This document shows, in pieces, positions 1 through 4,162 of a DNA stretch of 5,834 nt. The DNA is taken from the NCBI GenBank assembly GCA_043805355.1, contig JAZDIB010000044.1:1-5834 (forward strand), written 5' to 3'. Position 1 is the first letter of the stretch; each line of letters starts with the position of its first letter. The notes beneath the pieces were generated by a model. It searched no databases and was not told the DNA's origin. It saw only the letters and a list, made by a program, of their open reading frames with translations. Origin of the DNA: JAHJRN01 sp043805355 (GTDB lineage Bacteria > Patescibacteriota > Patescibacteriia > 2-12-FULL-60-25). The translations under genes and the position numbers were made by a program.

Positions 1-26
1 TCTCGAACCGAACCCCATCGACGCGC

Positions 27-1019
27 TCACATCTTCTTGTCCCGCATCTGCTTCATCGCAGCGCGGATGACCATCCGATTATAGAGGCTTAGGAGCACGA
101 ACAGCAGGATAAGCAGGACCGCCACGACGATGGCAAGATGCCACGGAAAAACCCAAAACGAGATGTTACCCGCTAAAGGCTGTTTTCCCGATCCGTAGGT
201 CGCTTCGAGGCCTGCCGTATAACGTCCAATCGCGAAGTTACGCCACTCGTTCCTCACGCCATAGAAGAATCCCTTTTCATCGACGCCATCGAAGGTCTTC
301 GCCCAGACCGTCTGCACGCGACGGATGCTGTTCGGGAGCACGGCTGATCTAAGAGGATTCACTGGGATGCGCGCCTCGACCGAGCCGAACATGTTCTTGA
401 TGATGATCGTGCCTTCCGGACGGAAGTGCACGTTCCCGAGGTTCCGGACGCGAAGCTCGAAATAGGCGGGAAGCCGATCCAGCCGTGCGCCGCCGCTGAC
501 ACGAAAACTCTCGACGCGCGCATCTTCCTTGATATCACCTGGCACCTTGAGCAGGAACAGGACCCCCGTCTTCGCGCCCATACCCACCGAGGATGATGCC
601 TCATCCACCTCCGGTCGCGTCGAGAAGAACAGTGCCGCGTAATGTCCGCCTGGTTCCGCCGACTCCGGGACGTTGACGACGTACGTGAAGTCCTTCGACT
701 CCTTCGGACCAAGGTTCAGGGTGCGCGTCTCGGGCGTCACCCATGAGGCGAGTCCCGTCGTATCCTCTTCCGGAAGGAATTCCTGCTGCCCCTCCTCGCC
801 TTTTGCTACGAATTTATTAACGGTGACGTAATACGTCTGCGTCTGTTCGGCGTCGTTCGTGAGACGTAACGCTCCCTGTGCCGCCTTCCCCGGATCGACA
901 TCGAGATCGACGATGATGGGCGAGATCGTGAAGGCCGATGCCTGCGGAGCGAACAGGAAACAAAATCCGAAGATGCCCACGAAAATCGCTATTGATATCC
1001 GGAGACGTTCGATGGACAT
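27..1019 (-). CDS. DUF916/DUF3324-like membrane-anchored surface protein (WxL-interacting-protein-like)
   Basis: The 330-residue product has a signal peptide (residues 1-29: charged start, hydrophobic core 8-24, cleavage after ASA29). A first beta-rich Ig-like domain spans about 30-165, with a start resembling DUF916 (TISPIIVDLDVDPGK) and the motif PGGHYAALFF (123-132). A second Ig-like domain spans about 166-290 (NLGNVHFRPEG 193-203, IGRYTAGLEATYG 264-276). One transmembrane helix (about 294-314) is followed by a positively charged cytoplasmic tail. This order matches DUF916-DUF3324 proteins of Gram-positive bacteria, which are held in the membrane and bind WxL proteins and peptidoglycan. 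Here that role is inferred from domain order and from two secreted-protein genes just upstream. The ATG at 1019 lies 30 bp after the stop of the preceding gene, so co-transcription is likely. No Shine-Dalgarno sequence is visible. The mature ectodomain has no cysteine. The topology is secure; the family name is less so. Confidence 0.85.
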   Translation of the reverse strand: MSIERLRISIAIFVGIFGFCFLFAPQASAFTISPIIVDLDVDPGKAAQGALRLTNDAEQTQTYYVTVNKFVAKGEEGQQEFLPEEDTTGLASWVTPETRTLNLGPKESKDFTYVVNVPESAEPGGHYAALFFSTRPEVDEASSSVGMGAKTGVLFLLKVPGDIKEDARVESFRVSGGARLDRLPAYFELRVRNLGNVHFRPEGTIIIKNMFGSVEARIPVNPLRSAVLPNSIRRVQTVWAKTFDGVDEKGFFYGVRNEWRNFAIGRYTAGLEATYGSGKQPLAGNISFWVFPWHLAIVVAVLLILLFVLLSLYNRMVIRAAMKQMRDKKM

Positions 1020-1049
1020 GTGTCAGTAGTTGAAGACGGCCAAAGGATC

Positions 1050-2072
1050 CTAGAAGGAGCCAGTCACGGTATATGTGAGGACCTGCGTGTAATAACCTGC
1101 CGCCGTTCCTGCGCTAATCGATGCGGCATGCTCCACAAGGGACGTCGTCGTCACGGAAGGCGATGCACCTGTCTGGAATGCCGCGCCATAACTAATAAAA
1201 TTCTGAGACGTCGAGGTCGGTACGGCTGAGGGGTCGGTGCCGAACGTGAAGAGTGCCGGATTATCTTCCACGATGGGCTGTGTGAACGCAAGTGTGGTCG
1301 TATTGCGCCCCCCCTCGGTCGCGGCAAGCACGAGCGAGATACCGTACCGTTCCGTGCCTGCGACCGGCTGTGCGCCATCGTTCACGACGTTCGTCATGGT
1401 CGCGTTACCTGTGCCTAAATCATGATTTGCCTGGACTTGCGCCTGAAATCCGTTCGATGCGTTCGTAGCAATCCGTAAGCGGTAATTGCACGTCGACGTG
1501 GAGCTCAAACTCAATGCTCCGAGGGCACAGACGTTCGTGTCGACCGAATCCGCAGTGTTCCGTATCGCGAAGGAAAGGGACGCGGGAACCGTCGCCGAGA
1601 CGGTGACCTGATTGCCACCGTTCGCGTAGAGCAACGCTGAACCGAAGTCGACCGGATTGGACGAAAGGATGGAAATGGAATAGTTACGTGCCGTCCCCGA
1701 GAACGCGAACTGTAGGCACAGCGCCATCGTCAAATCCGTCTTCGTCGATGATGTCACCGTAAATGTCGCCGAATTCGTCGACGTCGACGTGATGCCGCCG
1801 TCATTCGTCCCGTCATTGTTCAAATCATCGTCTATCGTGCTTCCGCAGTTATCCCGAACCGTTGTGAAGACAGGCTCGGTCGTCACGGTGATGGTCGTAC
1901 CTGTGACATACTGCGCGGATGCCGTCCATGAGATCGTGACATCCTGCGGCGAGGTCGAGCTCGTGGTCGGCGATAGCGTCACGGTCACGCCACCTGCTGT
2001 CGCGGGGGCGAACGTCGCCATCAACGCGAAGAGCGCGACGATGGCCGCGATACGTTTCGTAGAAAACTTCAT
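1050..2072 (-). CDS. Secreted beta-rich protein with WxL-like C-terminal module
   Basis: The 340-residue product has a clear signal peptide (K2, K6, R7, hydrophobic 8-23, cleavage probably after ATA26). A Ser/Thr-rich Ig-like region (about 29-135) contains a D83-x-N-x-D-G-x-x-D91 loop of the kind that binds calcium in dockerin and thrombospondin type 3 repeats. A second domain (about 145-340) has VTVSATVPASLSFAI (156-170), TNASNGFQAQV (203-213), ERYGISLVL (241-249) and the ending AAGYYTQVLTYTVTGSF. The last segments sit where WxL domains have GWxL and TWxL, but with Phe and Tyr. Four cysteines (76, 119, 182, 195) could form disulfides outside the cell. There is no membrane anchor or LPXTG motif, so the protein is probably secreted and held non-covalently, perhaps by the downstream membrane protein. 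It shares its C-terminal pattern with the gene at 2287-3204. The exact function is unknown; it could also be a surface-layer or pilin-like protein. Confidence 0.85.
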   Translation of the reverse strand: MKFSTKRIAAIVALFALMATFAPATAGGVTVTLSPTTSSTSPQDVTISWTASAQYVTGTTITVTTEPVFTTVRDNCGSTIDDDLNNDGTNDGGITSTSTNSATFTVTSSTKTDLTMALCLQFAFSGTARNYSISILSSNPVDFGSALLYANGGNQVTVSATVPASLSFAIRNTADSVDTNVCALGALSLSSTSTCNYRLRIATNASNGFQAQVQANHDLGTGNATMTNVVNDGAQPVAGTERYGISLVLAATEGGRNTTTLAFTQPIVEDNPALFTFGTDPSAVPTSTSQNFISYGAAFQTGASPSVTTTSLVEHAASISAGTAAGYYTQVLTYTVTGSF

Positions 2073-2286
2073 ACTCAGATTCGGCTGTCCTAGCTATGTA
2101 GGAATGGACACCCTCATCATGAGGCATCCGCAAGCTCATGTCTTCCCCTCTCATGGCGGAAGAAACATCAGCCTGTTTCCCACGTTGAATGAACTTTCCG
2201 GCCCGCGTCATCCGACTAATTTTGGTCGGTATTCGAGGGACGGCATGTGACCGGATGCGTGATGCGGTCGCGTGTCGTGCTTCGAA
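2073..2286. other. Intergenic region between the two secreted-protein genes
   Basis: This 214-bp gap holds no gene I can support. It contains a short palindrome, CCTCAT-C-ATGAGG (2112-2124), about 40 bp upstream of the next start codon, which could be an operator. It also contains a 5-bp-stem hairpin (CCGAC/GTCGG around TAATTTTG, about 2214-2231) with no T-tract, so not a convincing terminator. No clear -35/-10 pair was found for the downstream gene. The gene may be read through from the upstream one, or use a promoter I cannot recognise. Confidence 0.4.
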
Positions 2287-3204
2287 TCAAAGGTTCGGTG
2301 TCAGCGTGTAGTAGATAACCTGTCCGTAGTCGCCTGCGGGCGTATCCGACGTGATTGATATCTTGTAGATTAGGCCAATCCGCTCATCGTCCGCGAAGGT
2401 CGTGCTTTCCTGCACAGGACGCGTCGTCGTCGCGAACCCGAAGTCGCTTCCCGTGCTGGTCGCCATTATACCATATACTCGAGCGCCATACTCCTCGGAG
2501 CCCAATGATACGGTCCCGTCAAGGACATTAGCGATGGTCGCGCCCGTCCCATACCTCAAATCACCATCGCTGTTCACGTACACCGTGTATCCATTCTCCA
2601 GATTTGTCGTAACGCTCGAATATGTCAACGCTGTCTTAGCGACCAAAGGGCTCATCGTACCAAAGGCGGCGGACGTCCCATCAAGCCGATACACGACATC
2701 ATCCCCACCGGAAGGAGATGCTGACAGGGACGCAGGAATCCCCTCCCATGCATCGACCGTGATGACGTTCCCCGCCATCGTGACGACTTTTCCGATGGCG
2801 ATCATCTGCGAAAGTCCGATATTTTCCACGACTCCGAGGAACGTCCCTGTAGAAAATTGATTTTCTGACGCAACGGTGACCGTTTTTCCAGCCTCACTGA
2901 ATGCGGAATACGATGTAGCTGAGGCGTTGACCTGCGTTCCGATATTGAATGTCACGATTGTCGATTCCGTATCCCCTTGTCGATATCCCGCACGCAATGC
3001 GTAGTTGGTGCTCGAAGATTGCCCAACAGCCTGTTCTCCGATCGTGTCACGTAGCCAATAATTCGTTGACGTGCTCGAATCGTCACCACCACTGTTGATT
3101 GAATCCCATTGGACCGAATAATTCGTACTCGTCATGGCATGCGCAACGCTACCCACCATCAAACAAGTGGCTACTAGGATATAGTAGAAAGCTCGGATTC
3201 TCAT
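2287..3204 (-). CDS. Secreted protein with STNY repeats and WxL-like C-terminal module
   Basis: The start was placed at the ATG at 3204, not at a TTG 13 codons upstream (3243), because the signal peptide begins there: MRIRAF, then a hydrophobic core and cleavage after AHA23. The precursor is 305 residues. The mature N-terminus carries three STNY tetrapeptides (26-29, 46-49, 65-68), the second and third followed by WLRDTIGEQAVG and ALRAGYRQG, giving an imperfect repeat of about 20 residues. A beta-rich, Ser/Thr-rich, cysteine-free body follows. The C-terminus has TTNLENGYTVYV, EEYGARVYG and PAGDYGQVIYYTLTPNL, which match segments of the gene at 1050-2072 in the same order. It is probably exported and loosely bound to the surface, as proposed for its neighbour. 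It ends in TGA, 214 bp before the next gene. No Shine-Dalgarno sequence is visible. I do not recognise a characterised homologue. Confidence 0.85.
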   Translation of the reverse strand: MRIRAFYYILVATCLMVGSVAHAMTSTNYSVQWDSINSGGDDSSTSTNYWLRDTIGEQAVGQSSSTNYALRAGYRQGDTESTIVTFNIGTQVNASATSYSAFSEAGKTVTVASENQFSTGTFLGVVENIGLSQMIAIGKVVTMAGNVITVDAWEGIPASLSASPSGGDDVVYRLDGTSAAFGTMSPLVAKTALTYSSVTTNLENGYTVYVNSDGDLRYGTGATIANVLDGTVSLGSEEYGARVYGIMATSTGSDFGFATTTRPVQESTTFADDERIGLIYKISITSDTPAGDYGQVIYYTLTPNL

Positions 3205-3213
3205 GTTCTGTAT

Positions 3214-3243
3214 AGAATACCATGTTTCACATCTCTTTTTCAA
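3214..3243 (-). promoter_or_regulatory. Candidate promoter giving a near-leaderless transcript
   Basis: On the minus strand TTGAAA (3243-3238) is followed after 18 bp by TATTCT (3219-3214). Transcription would start around 3207, only about 3 nt before the ATG at 3204. This would explain the absence of a ribosome binding site, and would mean the in-frame TTG at 3243 is a -35 element rather than a start codon. The -10 matches the consensus at only 4 of 6 positions. Confidence 0.3.
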
Positions 3244-3271
3244 AAATCAAACATATTCAGCTAACTTAAGC

Positions 3272-3299
3272 TATTTATTTTGTTTCGTAAAATAGTCAA
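3272..3299 (-). promoter_or_regulatory. Alternative promoter for the secreted-protein genes
   Basis: The minus strand reads TTGACT (3299-3294), a 5/6 match to the -35 consensus, then after 16 bp a weak TAAATA (3277-3272), within an AT-rich stretch (3244-3304). The -35 lies 5 bp from the parS palindrome at 3305-3320, so bound ParB could affect it. The weak -10 keeps confidence low. Confidence 0.3.
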
Positions 3300-3304
3300 T
3301 CGAA

Positions 3305-3320
3305 TGTTTCACGTGAAACA
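3305..3320. promoter_or_regulatory. parS: parS site 1 (ParB-binding centromere palindrome)
   Basis: TGTTTCACGTGAAACA is a perfect 16-bp palindrome, extended to 18 bp by the flanking A and T. It is identical to the consensus parS bound by Spo0J/ParB in Bacillus subtilis and conserved across most bacterial phyla. ParB loads here, spreads along the DNA, and recruits SMC/condensin for chromosome segregation. The identity is read directly from the sequence. That this organism's ParB uses it is inference, strengthened by the two further copies nearby. Confidence 0.9.
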
Positions 3321-3360
3321 TCACTCATTTTTATAGCCATATAAATGTCAATATCATTCC

Positions 3361-3466
3361 TGTCGTTCTAAGAGAGTCCGTGACCTGACCGCAGTGTAGC
3401 GAAGTCGAAGGATCTTCCAGCGAGACGCAGCGACATGTCGGAGGGCTGTGGCTATGGAGATCTTTC
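3361..3466. repeat. Degenerate interspersed intergenic repeat with nested palindromes
   Basis: The stretch from TGTCGTTCTAAG to GCGAAGTCGAAGGATCT (3361-3415) resembles the widespread intergenic repeat type of the form GTCATTCTGAG...AGCGAAGGATCT seen in many bacterial genomes; this is recalled by eye and not searched. The GATCTTCCA at its end (3411-3419) pairs imperfectly with TGGAGATC (3455-3462). A perfect 10-bp palindrome CGACATGTCG (3431-3440) lies between them. The whole could fold as a nested hairpin. It sits between parS sites 1 and 2. Confidence 0.45.
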
Positions 3467-3470
3467 ACAC

Positions 3471-3490
3471 AATGTTTCACGTGAAACATT
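3471..3490. promoter_or_regulatory. parS: parS site 2 (20-bp perfect palindrome)
   Basis: AATGTTTCACGTGAAACATT is a perfect 20-bp palindrome containing the exact 16-bp parS consensus at 3473-3488. Its centre lies 168 bp from that of site 1. It lies just beyond the tRNA terminator and upstream of the secreted-protein genes. Confidence 0.9.
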
Positions 3491-3496
3491 ACAATC

Positions 3497-3526
3497 AAAA
3501 GCCCCTCGAAATCTCGAGGGGCTTTT
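3497..3526 (-). terminator. Intrinsic terminator of the tRNA transcript
   Basis: A perfect 13-bp stem (AAAAGCCCCTCGA / TCGAGGGGCTTTT) with a 4-nt loop lies directly after tRNA-Ala on the minus strand. The 3' arm ends in a TTTT tract, as in a Rho-independent terminator. The first A of the 5' arm is the terminal A of the tRNA's encoded CCA, so the mature 3' end touches the hairpin. Confidence 0.9.
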
Positions 3527-3601
3527 GGTGGACCGGAAGGGAATCGAACCCTTGACCTCTGCAATGCGAATGCAGCGCTCTACCAGCTGAGCTACCGGCC
3601 C
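3526..3601 (-). tRNA. tRNA-Ala (anticodon CGC)
   Basis: A 76-nt cloverleaf with encoded CCA. The acceptor stem GGGCCGG/CCGGTCC contains the G3-U70 wobble that identifies alanine tRNAs to AlaRS. The D-arm is GCTC-AGCTGGTA-GAGC. The anticodon stem CTGCA/TGCAG is perfect, with loop TTCGCAT and anticodon CGC at 3566-3568, reading GCG. The T-arm is AAGGG-TTCGATT-CCCTT. The discriminator is A73. It lies 40 bp downstream of tRNA-Arg on the same strand, probably on one transcript. Confidence 0.97.
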
Positions 3602-3613
3602 ATGAATTGAAAA

Positions 3614-3629
3614 CGTTTCACGTGAAACA
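3614..3629. promoter_or_regulatory. parS: parS site 3 in the tRNA spacer
   Basis: CGTTTCACGTGAAACA matches the parS 16-mer at 15 positions; the first base is C instead of T. The core GTTTCACGTGAAAC (3615-3628) is a perfect 14-bp palindrome. It fills the middle of the 40-bp spacer between tRNA-Arg and tRNA-Ala, so it is transcribed and could also fold as an RNA hairpin. Its centre is 141 bp from that of site 2. Confidence 0.82.
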
Positions 3630-3641
3630 CTAAATGTGTTT

Positions 3642-3717
3642 TGGTGCCCCCAGCTGGAGTCGAACCAGGCATCTAAGGCTTAGGAGTCCCTTGTTCTTCC
3701 AATTGAACTATGGGGGC
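3642..3717 (-). tRNA. tRNA-Arg (anticodon CCT)
   Basis: A 76-nt cloverleaf with encoded CCA. The acceptor GCCCCCA/TGGGGGC pairs perfectly. The D-arm is GTTC-AATTGGAA-GAAC. The anticodon loop is CTCCTAA, with anticodon CCT at 3682-3684, reading AGG. The T-loop is TTCGACT. Two stem mismatches are visible: A31-G39 at the top of the anticodon stem and C49-C65 in the T-stem, plus a G28-U42 wobble. The fold is otherwise regular, so the gene is probably functional. Confidence 0.93.
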
Positions 3718-3774
3718 TTAAGAGTCGTAAAACATTCTAATTCAACTACCTAGCTCCACGTTCTAAGCTAAAAT

Positions 3775-3803
3775 ATGATATGTGTTTCGCAATAGACCGT
3801 CAA
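3775..3803 (-). promoter_or_regulatory. Sigma-70 type promoter of the tRNA-Arg/tRNA-Ala unit
   Basis: On the minus strand TTGACG (3803-3798), a 17-bp spacer and TATCAT (3780-3775) give 5/6 matches to both consensus boxes at ideal spacing. Transcription would start near 3768, about 50 nt before tRNA-Arg. The boxes are identical to those of the divergent rpsT promoter. Confidence 0.75.
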
Positions 3804-3819
3804 CCTACGTCCTTGACGG
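3797..3819. repeat. Inverted repeat formed by two facing-away -35 boxes
   Basis: CCGTCAA (3797-3803) and TTGACGG (3813-3819) are a perfect 7-bp inverted repeat around 9 bp. Each arm contains the -35 hexamer of one of the two divergent promoters. It may also be an operator bound by a dimeric regulator. Confidence 0.7.
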
Positions 3820-3841
3820 CGATTTCGAACACGACTATCAT
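3813..3841 (+). promoter_or_regulatory. Sigma-70 type promoter of rpsT
   Basis: TTGACG (3813-3818), a 17-bp spacer and TATCAT (3836-3841) form a good vegetative promoter, with 5/6 matches in each box. Transcription would start near 3848, about 18 nt before the rpsT ATG at 3866. This rules out an upstream in-frame GTG at 3782 as the rpsT start. Confidence 0.78.
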
Positions 3842-3865
3842 GCAGCAACTGATTGTCACCTACAT

Positions 3866-4129
3866 ATGCCAAACAAGCCCTCAGCAAAAAAGGAATTGCG
3901 GAAGAGCCAGACGCGTACGATCGCGAATGCTCGAATTAAGACGAATGTCAAGGCTCTATACAAGAACGGGCTTGAACTAGCCAAAACATCGAAGAAAAGC
4001 GATGCGGTGGCACATGCACAAAAGTTTCAACAGGCTGTGGATAAAGCCACAAAACGTCACGTTATCTCCAAAAACAAGGCAATTCGGATGAAGTCGACGT
4101 TGTCAAAGCACGTCAACGCCATCGCGTAA
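3866..4129 (+). CDS. rpsT: 30S ribosomal protein S20
   Basis: The 87-residue basic protein starts MPNKPSAKKELRKS and has the family hallmarks: TIANARIKTNVKAL (about 17-30), AVDKATKRHVISKNKAIRMKS (about 56-76) and a helical, lysine-rich composition throughout. S20 binds 16S rRNA early in assembly of the small subunit, near the base of the body. Length is normal for the family (about 85-90). An in-frame GTG at 3782 would add 28 unrelated residues and lies upstream of the predicted transcription start, so the ATG at 3866 was chosen. No Shine-Dalgarno sequence precedes it. E. coli S20 represses its own translation, and the same could hold here, but the short leader shows no obvious structure. It converges on holA, an arrangement also seen around B. 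subtilis yqeN/rpsT, and shares a terminator with it. Confidence 0.96.
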   Translation: MPNKPSAKKELRKSQTRTIANARIKTNVKALYKNGLELAKTSKKSDAVAHAQKFQQAVDKATKRHVISKNKAIRMKSTLSKHVNAIA

Positions 4130-4134
4130 CAAAT

Positions 4135-4161
4135 AACACCCTTTCAATTAGGGTGTTTTTT
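4135..4161. terminator. Terminator between rpsT and holA, probably bidirectional
   Basis: AACACCCT (4135-4142), a 7-nt loop and AGGGTGTT (4150-4157) form a hairpin. On the plus strand it is followed by a run of six T (4156-4161), typical of a Rho-independent terminator for rpsT. Read on the minus strand the same hairpin lies just past the holA stop and is followed by TTATTTGTT, a weaker U-rich tail. Confidence 0.85.
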
Positions 4162-4162
4162 G

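Noticed and set aside
1..18. Possible start of another minus-strand gene (ATG at 18, 8 bp after the stop at 27)
   Set aside because: Only six codons are visible, with no ribosome binding site; nothing can be said about a product.
1849..2211. Minus-strand open frame of 120 codons starting in the gap before the secreted-protein gene
   Set aside because: About two thirds lies out of frame inside the well-supported gene at 1050-2072, with Arg/His/Asp-rich shadow composition and no recognisable domain.
2214..2231. Hairpin CCGAC/GTCGG after the gene at 2287-3204
   Set aside because: Five base pairs, an 8-nt loop and no T-tract on either strand; not a convincing terminator.
1789..2250. Plus-strand open frame of 153 codons
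   Set aside because: It is mostly antisense to the secreted-protein gene, rich in Val/Ser/Thr as expected for the reverse complement of its codons, with no domain or signal.
3331..3564. Minus-strand open frame of 77 codons
   Set aside because: It overlaps the 3' half of tRNA-Ala, its terminator and a parS palindrome; its first residues are just the translated tRNA T-arm, a common artefact.
3305..3629. Reading the repeated palindromes as a CRISPR array or transposon ends
   Set aside because: The units are 16-20 bp, unevenly spaced (168 and 141 bp between centres), interrupted by a tRNA gene, and match the parS consensus exactly; there is no transposase or cas gene.
3734..3739. TAGAAT as a -10 box for the tRNA genes
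   Set aside because: No -35 element lies at 16-18 bp, whereas TTGACG-N17-TATCAT just upstream on the same strand is a far better promoter.
3782..3865. N-terminal extension of rpsT from a GTG
   Set aside because: The extra 28 residues are unlike S20, and the predicted rpsT promoter lies inside this stretch.
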